Below are positions 47,960 through 59,465 of a DNA stretch of 64,000 bases, piece by piece. The translations under genes were made by a program, and so were the position numbers. Within the stretch, counting starts at the first letter, position 1; every line of letters starts with the position of its first letter. Where the stretch lies: NCBI GenBank assembly GCA_024220505.1, contig JAKZZE010000018.1, forward strand, positions 930,001 through 994,000, given 5' to 3'. Below the pieces are notes generated by a model, which did no database searches, was not told the DNA's origin, and saw nothing but the letters and a program-made list of their open reading frames with translations. This DNA is from Rhizopus arrhizus. Lineage: Eukaryota > Mucoromycota > Mucoromycetes > Mucorales > Rhizopodaceae.

Positions 47960-49559
47960 ATGTTGAAACGTAAATCTTCTTTTAATTCATACAAGAATAA
48001 CCCATCTCAACCGGCCATCTCTTCACTGAACGGAAGAGAATTGATTGAGGGTTTAAAAGAAAATAGAAAAGTAGAGTAGGAGGGATTGTAAGGGTTTATT
48101 TCTAATAGGGTTGATAGAATGCACTTGGGTTACTAGGAAACAAGAGAATATCGTTGGGTAACCTAAGAGAATCGAAATCGTTGACGACAGCAGATGACGG
48201 AATAAGACAAGTTGAATTATTGAAATCACTGAATATGAAAAGAAGATCGACAGGTTGTCTACGTCGATCTTCAGTCATCTCAAGTACATCAGCAGCCACA
48301 ACGACTGTATTAACCACAAAAGTATGGAGATCTCCTGGTCACTATGAAATACCCAATGTATTCGGTATCGATTGTTTTCTTAAACCTGAACCAAATCTGA
48401 TACCTCAAGTTGCCATGCTAAGAACAGTCAATGTTCAAAAACATATTTCAAAGCATCCTTGGCGTCCTGCAGGTCTTTGCTCAGAGATACCTCAATTACC
48501 TCCTTTGGTGAGAACAGGCAATCGATTTGAAAAGAAGATTAGGAAATCTTTACCTTCTTCTGTACAAGTATCTTCACTTGATCCACGTAATAAATATGAT
48601 GGATTTCAAGAGATAGGAACAGGGTAAGTCTATTGATTTCTTTGATTGATCTAATATTATCTAGTGTCAATGGTTCTGTTGTAAGAGCACGTCATAAATA
48701 TAAAAAGAATGTTTATTTAGCCATCAAGAGATGTAGACTTGATTCTGATAAAGAATATAAAGCGTCTATTATCAGAGAACTCTTTATCATGTCAACTGGT
48801 CACATAAACCTTATTCGTCTAAAAGAAGTCTCTTTGTGGAAACAAGAAGTCTGGATGGCAATGGACCTTCAGAGATGTTCTGTATTTGCTGTCTTGTGTC
48901 AGCGTGGTATACCTGAACAATATGTTGTTTATATTGTTTGTGAGACATTAAGAGGTCTTTCTTATTTACATTCTAAATCATTTATTCATCGTGATATTAA
49001 ATGTGAAAACCTCTTGATCGGTTGGAATGGTGAAGTCAAATTAGGTACAAACCCTCAAAACGATACACAACCACTTGATCTCTTATTCTTTCTTTTAGCT
49101 GATTTTGGTCTGGCAACCAAATCCAATCGACGTAATCGAGACAGGTTAGGTACGAGTAAGTGGATGGCACCTGAAGTGATTCGAGAACAATTTTATGATG
49201 AAAAGATTGACATGTGGTCACTGGGAATCACAATTATCGAAATGATGGATCGAGTACCACCTCACTATTTGATAAGAGATGAAGTGGAATTATTCAAGAC
49301 AATCTTGATCGAATCAAGTCCTACTTTTACTTATAGTTTCCCAAGTATGTACATGAGAGGTCTCGTCGCCTGGCTTTTGGATGAACAACCATCGACAAGG
49401 CCAAGTGCAGTTGATGTATTACAGGTAATCATCCCCCCTTCTTTATTCCTCATTCTCATTCTCTCACAGGAAATTGAAGCTCATGTCGAAAGTAAGTTAT
49501 TACAACGTTCTACTACCTCAGAATTATCTCGATTCGTCAATCATGTCTTGTCTCAATAA
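47960..49559 (+). CDS. STE20/PAK-like serine/threonine kinase
   Basis: Five exons (47960-48070, 48118-48623, 48665-49044, 49099-49424, 49470-49559) give 470 residues. The first exon and a 47-nt intron with donor GTAGAG were inferred because the frame is open upstream of the first internal ATG (48235) and both ends are phase 0. The kinase domain starts near 199 with the Gly loop EIGTGVNGSV. It has K227 (VYLAIKR), catalytic D316 in HRDIKCENLL, ADFGLA, LGTSKWMAPEV and a PPHYLIRDEVELFK segment. This fits the STE20/PAK group. No CRIB domain is visible in the Ser/Arg-rich N-terminus. The target pathway is unknown. Confidence 0.85.
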
Positions 49560-49590
49560 AACATCTCTTCATTTTATACATTCTATTTTA

Positions 49591-50183
49591 TTAAGCAGTA
49601 GGTATCACATTAAAGAAATGATAGACTTCATCTTGATCCATCATTCCAACATGTACTCCACATTGATCACACACTACCTTTTGATAGTATTCATCTTCTT
49701 TACCATCTTTTGGTTGATATCTTTCATTCTTTATCACATGACAATTGTGTACAAACATGGCTCGATATTGATTAGAGTATGCTTCATGTCTAACATATTT
49801 AGTTTTCTAGTACACTTTTCTCTCTCTTTTCTTTACCTTTGACAACTGTAAGAGAGTGTAATGAAACACATTGGACAGGTCAAGATCGCATCCGTTTTTT
49901 CTTTTTTATTGTCATCTAAAAATTATCTAAGAAATCCCATCATTTATCATTTATCAACTACCTTCAATCTGTTTATTCACCCACTTTTCATCTTCATCGT
50001 CAAGTTCTGGATCATACAATAACTCGTCATTACTCAACACCTTTCTATTCACTACAATCATTAATCACTTCTTTTTCTCTTTTATTCTTTACTTTTTTTA
50101 TTCTTTGGTAATCCAAGCCCTATTGATTCATCTTCTTCGTCTGTATCAAAATAAATATCTTCATAAAATCCTTCTTCTTCCAT
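49591..50183 (-). CDS. EAPP (E2F-associated phosphoprotein) homologue
   Basis: Four exons (50093-50183, 49962-50051, 49837-49915, 49591-49789) give 152 residues. An acidic start (MEEEGFYEDIYFDTDEEDES) is followed by VLSNDELLYDPELDDEDEKW. A zinc-ribbon-like region follows with TCPMC and SYSCQRHEAYSNQYRAMFV, then KVVCDQCGVHVGMMDQDEVY and the end HFFNVIPTA. This matches the EAPP family, known in animals as a nuclear E2F-binding phosphoprotein. Its role in fungi is not established. The gene is missed by simple frame scans because it is split into four short exons. Confidence 0.88.
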
Positions 50184-50361
50184 AATCAAATAAAATAAAA
50201 AAAAAAAAAATTTAAAACATCACACACACACACTAGAATATGTCATTCAAACAAATTCAATTGGCGCTAAACGTTCAATCTTTCTTTTCTGAAACTCTCC
50301 CTTTTTTTTTTCTTTTCCCTTTTTTTTTTTTTCTCTTCTTTTTTACTGCTATTATTACAAG
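50184..50361. promoter_or_regulatory. 178-bp shared promoter of EAPP and VMA7
   Basis: A short divergent promoter with a (CA)n run (about 50221-50233), CT/T-rich blocks and GGCGC near 50262. No known site is recognised. Confidence 0.4.
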
Positions 50362-50924
50362 ATGTCAGGAGGAGGAGTAGCAGCACTTCAAAAGGATCGT
50401 AATTTTATTGCTGTTATCGGTGATGAAGTAAGCGTTTTAGTATAACTCGAGTTTTTGTTATTAATCCCACAAGGACTCTGTCACTGGTCTTTTACTTGCT
50501 GGTATTGGCAATGTAAACCAACAACAAAAGAGAAATTTTCTGGTGGTTGACTCTAGTAAGTCTGTAACATGATGCTTGGATAGAGACTAACATGTTGATA
50601 GAAACACCTTTAAATATTATTGAAGATACTTTTATAGAGTACACAAAACGTAAAGATATTGCTATCATCTTGATTAACCAACATGTAAGGCTCATCTATA
50701 TATCATATACACGCGTCACTCACTCTTCATCAGGTTGCTGAGGATATTCGAGAGTTGGTAGATGGTCATAATCAAGCATTTCCTGCTGTACTTGAAATAC
50801 CTTCTAAAGATCATCCTTATGGTAATCATAAACAGCCCTATTCACTATACTCATCACTCTTAAAATTATAGATCCTGAAAAAGACAGTATCCTTAAGCGT
50901 GTCAAAAGATTATTTGGAGAATAA
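50362..50924 (+). CDS. VMA7: V-type ATPase subunit F (VMA7)
   Basis: Five exons (50362-50427, 50474-50555, 50602-50684, 50734-50821, 50872-50924) give 123 residues, close to the family length. Motifs are [71 protein letters not shown] and the ending [11 protein letters not shown]. Subunit F sits in the central stalk of the V1 motor that acidifies vacuoles. All exons are short, so unspliced scanning misses it. Confidence 0.95.
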
Positions 50925-51004
50925 TAATAAAACTTTCTTTATTTGTTATGACATACGTTGAATAGACCTAATAACATAAGTACTTTGTTGTAGTCTATCA
51001 AAAC

Positions 51005-53517
51005 TTACTTTGATACATTATCAAACAATCGATGAATGTCGGGTGAACATCTAATAAAATCGTTTTCTTTAAAATGTGATTCTTTGATTAACTGAACAAA
51101 AGTAGTTAATAAACCCCAAGGATGAGGTCTATTCACTATTAATCTTTCTAATAGTATTCTATACACAATCCATCAGTATACACACACACATATATATATA
51201 TATACACAACAGTACCTCGTAATCTGCTCCTTGACTTCATCAGGTTGTGAATTAAACAAGTGAAGGATCGTGAGACTGAAAAAATAGGTGTGGCTATTTG
51301 GATACCGTAAATGATCCACAATAGAATTCAGCAGTACGTATTGTCCAAAACTATCCTGGCTTGATAAAAAGTGTCCAAGTAGATATTTGTAAATCTGAAT
51401 CGCTGCATTTTCTGACAGTGGCTTCTTTGTGTCTAATGTTGTATGACTACCTACATAAAACACCAACCTCTGTATCCTCTCTATACTATCAATTGAAATG
51501 TATTGCACAAGTAGACTGCCGATCGACATCTTTGTATGTCCTCCACCATCTGATAAATACGCTCTAAATTCATTCAGCACACTCTCTTCATCTTCCTTTA
51601 CTTCTTCCAGCAGTAGCTTTGGCTTGGTTGCATTATTGGCCATATAACCCAAAGTGATCGTGAATGGATCGGGTAGGATCATCGTACGAGGAAATGCGCT
51701 CAGGATGATGTTTCGAAGCTGAATACAGCTCAGTGGTAATAAATGAATAAATGACAAGTAATGTTTACAAAGGAACTCTGGATAGTCATGAAGCATCACT
51801 ACCAAAAACCGTAAAGTGCCTTGATAAAATGTTTTGGTTGATCTCGACAGCTTGCTTCTTTCTTCATTCATCGGTGACAACAGTAGTCTCAAGAAGGACA
51901 AGAGGGCAACTGTCAGCTTGTAACAAACAGTCCAACCGTCATTTTCTTGCTTGAGTAGCAAAGGTAAAAATAAGCGGTGGGAAAATAACTGTAACCAAGA
52001 ATAAGAAAACCCAGGAAAATGAAGCGGTTGAAGCGTGTAAAGCACATCCCTATTGACGTATCAGTACCTCATTATTTTCTATTTTTATACAAGTACCCAT
52101 AGACACTAACAAAGCTTTCTTTATCATCATTCACGTTATTGAGTTCAATAAACAGTGAACTCAATAACTTTAAGAACGGCTTCTGGTTGAATTGTGTTCC
52201 TAGCTTCTCTTGCTTTTGTGCAATAACCAAGACCACAATCGATAATACTTGAGAGGTCATCTTGATTGATCCATGACTTTTATAAATGATTGTACCAACA
52301 AGTTTACTGTAAGCATCCACATACTGACTTTTACTCGGTTGATATAATTCCACGCAAACTTCCGTACAAAGTCTAAAAAAGAAACACAGTCTATCAGAAT
52401 CATTTGTTACCGTATCTAATATCTAAAATAAAAAAAGGTTATTGAAATTAAAACTATTTTGGGTGTCGTCCATACTTTGTTGGCAAATTGATCATAAACA
52501 CTCTTTGACGTCAAGGCATGTTTATATAATCGAATCCATTCAGACAATAATAATCTTAAAGTAAATGTATCGTTCTTAGGGTTGACATCCTTATATCTCA
52601 CTGTCCACTGGTTGCTCAAATCCTCTATTAACTCTTTTACCCTATAACAACAAATTAAATTCTATACAAATCATGTCCTTTGCTTTTTATTTTACCCCTC
52701 ATGATTTGACTTCATCAAGGCTTTAATGGTCAACAAATGATCTTCTATCGAAGTAATAGGCTGCGCAACGAATAAGCAATATCTCAACAACTCAACGCTA
52801 AATTCAACAAGCTGCATCTCCACTGTCTTTTCCAATCTTTTTGATAGTTGAACATCGTATTCATCAATAGGAATCAATCCAGATTTCAAAAGCGATGCCA
52901 TCACTTTTGCATTATACTTTCTCTAGTTCAAAAAAGTTATTATCCGCCTTTGCCAATTGAATGCTCTTACTGTGTCATCAGAATAAAGTATCCAAGAAAG
53001 AGTGTCTTTAGCAACACTCACAGATAATTCCAACAAGATTTGAAGAAATCGACAATATACTTCAATGGCCAAATTGGTCGTTGATTGGTAGAGTTGACAG
53101 ATCACTTTTTCAACAATTGAATAAAGTAGTAAAGGCGTAGAACTCTGGTTGATCAATAAAGGAATTTGTCGTATCACTAATATAATATCATGTTGTGGTG
53201 GTAATAAAGAAAAAGGAATGTTGCCTGACTGATTCACGAGTCGATCTAATTCAACCAACATTTGCTATTTTTTCTCTCTTAATTAGCATACAATAGAAAA
53301 GACAAAACAAACAAAAAAAGAGTTTACCTCTATTTTTGTTGTAAACATGTCATTTTGAAAAGTGGTTTGTATATTAAACAAATCTAAAATATGGAATTAA
53401 CAAATATGAATTAGATTTAAAATACACACTACTTGAATTTCCTGCAGTACTAGAGGATAGTGATAAATTAGGTGGAGGAGTTATTTGCTTTTGTGTAAAC
53501 ATGTCATACAACTTCAT
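51005..53517 (-). CDS. short NOT1-like protein (C-terminal NOT1 homology only)
   Basis: Eight exons (53433-53517, 53328-53383, 52971-53264, 52696-52922, 52476-52641, 52097-52422, 51216-52049, 51005-51158) give 713 residues. The C-terminal ~330 residues match the NOT1 superfamily homology domain: FPGFSYSWLQLFSHRLFLP, LLPLSCIQLRNIILSAFPR, MILPDPFT, GQYVLLNSIVDHLRYPN, HTYFFSLTILHLF and RPHPWGLLTTFVQLIKE. Normal Not1 is a scaffold of about 2000 residues with MIF4G and CAF40/CAF1-binding parts upstream; only a few hundred residues precede the domain here. Only 98 bp separate its start from the HEL2 stop, so there is no room for a long N-terminus. It is probably a paralogue; a split NOT1 is possible. 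The domain docks NOT2/NOT3-5. Confidence 0.82.
51179..51207. repeat. (CA)n(TA)n microsatellite inside the last NOT1-like intron
   Basis: CA repeats pass into TA repeats between the last two exons of the NOT1-like gene, close to the intron's donor on the minus strand. Confidence 0.8.
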
Positions 53518-53615
53518 TCTAAAAGAGATATAAAAAACAAAACAAAAAAAAAGTTTTCTGCGTCTGTTTATGATAAAAATAAATAAAATAAAATAAAAAA
53601 CTCAGTTCGTATTTA

Positions 53616-55782
53616 TTATAAGCCAACTCTTAACAGTACTTTATTTTTTCTACCCTTTTTCTTTTTATCTGTCGATAAAAGATCTGTTTCTTCTTCTACA
53701 ATATCTTGTCCTTCTTGTTGATCTGATGAACTGCCCCAGGCATTCAATCTTGGTTGACTTGTATTACGACGCATATTCAAAACCTCCTTGTGCTTGGGTG
53801 CTGCTGTTGGTAATGATGGAAATGCTTTGGATTCTAAAGAGGGAAAATTACTGTTCTTATTATTATTTGCCTTGCTTGGTATACTGGGCGTTGCAGACGG
53901 GGAGGCTCTCTGGATACGACCGACACTTGATTCGCTACCACTACTATTGGGTGACGGTACGGTGGGTTTATCCCAGGGAGTTTTTGTAACTTTACTAGCT
54001 TTGGCAGGCTTTGTATTCTTTATCACTAATACACGTGAGGTTTTAGTCGAATTAGACGGTGTCCGACTTTTGACTTCAAGTGCAGGAAATTGAGTCATCT
54101 ACAAAGCAAACATATCAATCACTTTTCCCTTAATCAACAAATCAACCTACAGCCGTATGTTTATTTCTCCAGGCCCGCACCAATTCCAACTTTTTATCTT
54201 CTAGATCCAACAAATTCTCTACGCCCTTGAATATCTTGCTTGACTTTTCAATATTATCACCTGCTAGTTGAACTATCTGGCTCACATATGCATCTGCACC
54301 CATTGTGCCTTTTCTAAAGGCGCCTGTCAATCTTCGAAATTCTGTGACTTTTTGCTTACTCTGCAGCATGCTTTCGAGTTTAATTAAAAATACCGCGTGA
54401 GATGTCACAACAGAGGATTCCTCTTGAGCTGTATCGGGTGTTGCTGTCCCTGAGGAAGAAGTTGATCCTTGGCCGGAAAGACCACCAAAGCCAGAAGGTT
54501 TCTGTACAGCCTTTTGCTTGCCCTTCTTTCGAGATGATGCTCCAGGGATGAGCCGTGATTGGTTGCTACTGCCAGCAGCAGATGAAGAAGAAGCTGCGGC
54601 CTTTTGAATACTAGGAAAATCATTGGCTGAAAGCGAGGTAGTACTTCCATTGCTACTACTGTTGCTGTTACTCTTATTAATTTTGTCACTATTTCTATTG
54701 TTCTTTCTACCATCCGTCATTCGTGATGGTCTAAACGAATCATATTGAAAATTCAATTCCACTCGACGTGCTTCTGTTTGCATACATCTCTGTAAACCAG
54801 ACGTGCTTTCTCCATGTACTTCGACTTCATGACCTATCAAGTCAATAGAAGATCCAAAGACAACAAACTTCTTTTCAAGACATTGAGGATACAGACACAT
54901 GTAATGGTCCTTTTTAAAATGTTCTTCCAAACTTCCATAATTAATGTAATACTCGTGTCGAATGCCTTCTCGTACACAAAGAAAACACTGCTCGTGATTG
55001 TCTCGACAATGAACATACAGCTCATCATTACCAAAAAACCGAGTTTTACAAAATTGACATTCTGGATGGCCAGAGAATCCTGTTTCGTCGTCCTCAATAA
55101 ACCCTTTATCGCCTTTTTGATGATGTTCCATAAGTTGTGCTGAGGTATAGAGAGTATGCTCAAAGGGGAAAACTTTTTTGTGCTTTATACATAAATCACT
55201 ATATATTAAAGATTAAGAAAATTCGATATACTCATCTTTTCTCTTTCCCTGTTTCTTTGCCTACCAAAGATTTAAATTATGTTCTTTTCTGATGTGCAAT
55301 TTCAAATCTCCCCAGTCCTTGCAACATACAGTACAATCCTTTTGTGAGCAATTGTATTTCATCATATTCATCGCATCTTTATACATGTCTTGTGTTTCAA
55401 ACTTGATATTTAATTTTTTGTCCGCATAAGGCGTATCACTTTCTGCGTATTCAGCAAATGGTTTTTCGATTTCTTTTGTAAAAATGGCTGCTGTTTCTTC
55501 TGCCTATACACAGATACATAAGATTCCTCTCGTCTTATTACAAAATAGATCATTATATCTACTTACTTTACAATAAGCACAGCTTCGAGTTTCATATAAA
55601 GCTCTCAGACGAAGTGCACATTTGTGACAAGTTCGATGATCACAATCAGCAACTGCAAATGTTGTAATGGGCTCAGTACAAATAAAGCATAGCTCCTCGG
55701 CATCCGACTCTTCGTCATTTATTACTGCCGGTTTCTTGTTTTGCTTCTTGTTTTGCTTGCTTTTCTTGTCCTGAGCTGACAT
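53616..55782 (-). CDS. HEL2: HEL2/ZNF598-type E3 ubiquitin ligase
   Basis: Four exons (55567-55782, 55265-55503, 54151-55198, 53616-54098) give 661 residues. The N-terminal RING spans C32-C71 (CFICTEPIT, CDHRTCHKCA, CAYCK). A series of C2H2-like fingers follows: CTVCCKDWGDLKLHIRKEH, then CDLCIKHKKVFPFEHTLYTS, CQFCKTRFFGNDELYVHCRD, CFLCVREG and CLYPQCLEKKFVVF. The C-terminal half is Ser-rich with a helical domain (FRRLTGAFRKGTMGADAYV) and ends in a Lys-rich region. Hel2/ZNF598 ubiquitinates collided ribosomes in quality control. The acceptor at 55198 was chosen because it restores the CDLC motif. Confidence 0.93.
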
Positions 55783-55918
55783 GGTTTTTTTAAAAAAAAA
55801 AAAAAAAAAAAAAGAATAAAAAACTTTTTTGGTTAATTATGTTAGTCAGATTGAGTCTCCGTCATCGTTGTCTATCAAGAGACAGATAAAGAACTACTCT
55901 TTTTCCCTCGTTAATTTT
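55783..55918. promoter_or_regulatory. 136-bp shared promoter of HEL2 and SEC24
   Basis: The two genes start in opposite directions from this short stretch. A T7/A23 junction (55785-55814) touches the HEL2 start codon. Confidence 0.45.
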
Positions 55919-58900
55919 ATGGCTCAATTTCAAAATCAAACGCCACATCCAGTTCGACCACCTATTGGTCAACATTCTCAAATGGCACCAAACAGACCAC
56001 CTTATATACCACAACCCGGCTCATTGCCTGCTAGAGCTTTACCTAATCAACAAAGTAGAAAAATGATCGAGGGAGTATTCTCTATTAACTAAACCTTTTT
56101 TTTTTTTTAACAAAAAAGTAAGGCAACCTGTCACTCAGTCTACTTCGATTCAAGGGCCAATGACAGACCAAAATGTTCCACAGTTGACAAATGACTTAAA
56201 CACTATGAATCTTGGTTCTCAAGTAAGTTCTTGTAAAAGATGAGGAAGTCATTTACATTGTCTTTCTCAGAAAAGTGGACGTTCAAGACGAGCTTATGCA
56301 GCAACTACACCCGTACAACAACAGTCAGGGCAACCTGCCCAAACAAGCGCACTATCAAATGTCCATACACCTCTCGGTCTTCCTCCTCGACAGACCAAAA
56401 AGGCTCGCATTGATCCAAACATGATACCTTCACCTATCGAATCACAAATGCAGGACATGAGACGATGTGAACGATCTGAGTACTACTACGGTACATGTTC
56501 AAGCGACACAATGCCACTTTCAACAACAGACTTCAAATGCATCGATCAAGGCAGCTGTAATCCACGATTTATGAGAGCCACAGTGAAAGAGGTACCCAAT
56601 GATATCAACTTCATACGCGATACAGGACTTCCGTTTGGCTTAGTGATTCAGCCACTAAGTCGACTTCACCCTGAAGATGCCATCATTCCTGTTGTCGGAC
56701 AACCAACCGACACAGATGGACCTGTACGTTGTCACAGGTGTAAAGGGTACCTCAATCCTTGGTGTCAATACACAGACGCTGGGAAAAAGTTCATTTGCAA
56801 TCTCTGTGAATACCCAAATGCAGTTCCCGAGCATCAGTTTTGCCCGGTGGATTCGATTACAGGAAGAAGAATGGATATTGAAAGTCATCCGGAATTGACC
56901 TATGGCTCTGTTGATTTCCAAGTACCGCAGGAATACTGGTTAGGTGTTGAGCCTCGTCCGATGCATTATTTACTTGCGATCGATGTCTCAAGACATGCAA
57001 ACAGCATGCTCAAACCTTTTTGTGATATGTTGAAAGATATGGTAAACTCTGGTAGTTTCCAGCATGGTACTAAGATTGGTATCATCACATTTGATGATAA
57101 TGTTCATTTTTATAATTTACAGGTAAAAAAAAAAATTGTTATTGTGTCTCCTTTTATCTGAATTTGTTGTTAGTCAACACAAGATTCAGCAACTATGATG
57201 GTTGTATCAGATGTGGATGATATATTTGTACCCATTTCAGAAGGCATGTTTGTTGATCCCTCAGAGTCAAGGTGAGGCTTTTTAACGTGTTCATAATATA
57301 ACCTAATGCCTTTTATATAGAGTTGTGATCAATAAATTACTGGATCAAATACCAGTCATGTTCCAAGTCAATACAGCATCTGGTTCCGTCTTTGGATCTG
57401 CAACCAAAGCTATAAAATTGGCAATGGTAAATAGTTTAGCATGGTTAAAGACCTGCACTAACTTTGTAAAAATCAGAAAGACTACGGTGGTAAAGTAATC
57501 TTGACCCAAACATCTTTACCAACCTTTGGACCTGGTACACTAAAGAACCGTGACGATCCTACGCTGTACGCATGTGAGCGTGAAAAGAGTCTGTTTACTC
57601 CTCAAATCAATTATTACACGGAATTAGCCAACGATTTTGTTCAGACAGGGATCTCTGTTGATCTTTGGTTCTTTCCTCCTGCTAATACTTATATTGATAT
57701 AGCAACAATTGGAGTCTTGTCTGCTCTTACAGGCGGTGATACCCATTATTTTCCTAATTTTGGGGAGACGTATCCACTAGAGGAAGTATATCATGATTTG
57801 AAAAAGAGTATACAAAGAGAACATGGTTATAGGGCTACAATGCGTATACGCTGCTCAAATGGTAAATCTACGTTTGTAAAGACTTTAAACTTATTTTTTT
57901 TATAAAGGCATCAGTGTAGCAAATCATTACGGCAATTTTTCCATGAGTAATGCAACTGATATCGATTTGGCGGGTATTAGCGAGGATACTTCGATTGGTG
58001 TTGAACTTAAACTTGATGGCAACAGTATGACGGACAATACATATGTTCAGTGTGCTGTACTGTATACCACACCTACTGGAGAACGTCGCCTTCGAGTTCA
58101 CAATCTGAAACTTGGAGTGGCAAAAACAGTTGCCTCTTTATTCAAGGGAGCTGATTTGGATGCATCCATCTGTCTTTTAACAAAGCAATTTGTTGCATTG
58201 TCTGCAAAAAAATCTCTTGGGGATTTATCTAAAGAGTTGGATGAACTTTGCGTAAAAATACTTCTTAGCTACCGAAAATACGTTACGCCACAAGCTTCTC
58301 CTGCTCAGCTAGTTTTGCCAGAGACAGTGAAGACTTTACCACTTTTATTGTCTTCATTCAAAAAGTCTTTGGTGTTGAGAAAAGGTTTGGTTATCAAACT
58401 TTATTTATTTTAGCTGACTTTTTCTTTCTAGACTCTTCAGTCAATCCCGACATACGGGTGTATAGTATGCGACGTATGAAATCAGCCAGTGTTAAGGAAA
58501 CGATGAGATGGCTTTATCCTCAAATGATTAAAATACACGAATGGCTTTCTCAAGAGGATAAATCACAACTGCCATTAGAAAGACTATCCTATGATAGATT
58601 AGACCCTTTGGGTATTTACTGGATTGGTAAAACAAAAGGATTACAATATAAAATTAAACAAAGCTAACTCTTCTACAGAAACTCATAATAGAATATTTTT
58701 ATGGTTGGGAAAAGATGTTTCTTCTGAACTATTAAAACACGTAACGGGGAATCTGGATCTTGACAAGATTAATCCTCAAATGAAATGCTTACCAAAAATT
58801 GAAGAATCCGTCTTGAAGAATCCTTTATGGATTTTGTACAACAATATGGCTTTAAATTCCGCCTCCTTGCCGAAGTTTCAACTGATTAGGCATAGTCTTG

Positions 58901-59128
58901 ATTTGGAAGTTGAACTATCTTCAGTGATGGTAGAGGACGAAGTTTACTCTCAAATGGATTATTCAGATTATTTATGTGAAATTCATAAACAAATTAAACA
59001 AGAGGTAATAATAATAATAATAAAAACACGTATTATAACAAGTTTATTGATCCCCTTTTCTTTAGCTTGAAAGAGAAACACAACAGACAGCTATCTCTGC
59101 AGCTTCATATTGGGCGTATAGATATTAG
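55919..59128 (+). CDS. SEC24: COPII coat subunit SEC24
   Basis: Ten exons (55919-56054, 56119-56222, 56271-57122, 57174-57271, 57321-57426, 57477-57861, 57908-58384, 58432-58626, 58664-59004, 59066-59128) give 918 residues. A Pro/Gln-rich head precedes a zinc finger (VRCHRCKGYLNPWCQY, FICNLCEYPN). The trunk follows (HYLLAIDVSRHA, GIITFDDNVHFYNLQ, GVLSALTGGDTHYFPNF), then the beta-sandwich and helical regions, and the gelsolin-like end (HNRIFLWLGKDVSSELL). Sec24 selects cargo for ER export together with Sec23. The first intron uses donor GTAGAA; this choice is needed to keep the frame and affects only the disordered head. Confidence 0.95.
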
Positions 59129-59465
59129 TAATAAGGTTATTAATGCATTATATTGGGTAATAGTAGAAAATAGCCTTGTGGAAAATAAAGAAAAAAATGA
59201 TTAACATTGCACAAATAGCTTAATGTTTGTCGTTCAAACCTTACTGTCTTGAATGCATGCTTTCGGCTCGGCTCCGAGACTTTTTGAGTATACTTTTTTT
59301 TTTTTTTTTTTTTTTTAGTGGAAAACCTTATGTGCGGTAATTTTTCCTTCTCTTAAATTACCATATTTAGAGGAACGCGATTTATTTTTACAAATGCAAG
59401 TCTTTCTATATTTTAAATAGACATTCATATTTTATTGTAGTAATAAAAGAAAAAGACATTATGTA
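59129..59465. other. convergent 3' spacer
   Basis: This 337-bp spacer lies between the ends of SEC24 (+) and the zinc-finger gene (-). It holds a small GC-rich palindrome CTCGGCTCCGAG (about 59268-59279) followed by T-rich sequence and an 18-nt-plus T run (59298-59318). It may be a 3'-end or termination structure; no gene is seen. Confidence 0.4.

Noticed and set aside
59268..59318. GC-rich palindrome plus T run as a bacterial-type terminator
   Set aside because: The host is eukaryotic; the 5-bp stem with a 2-base loop is too small to claim a function.
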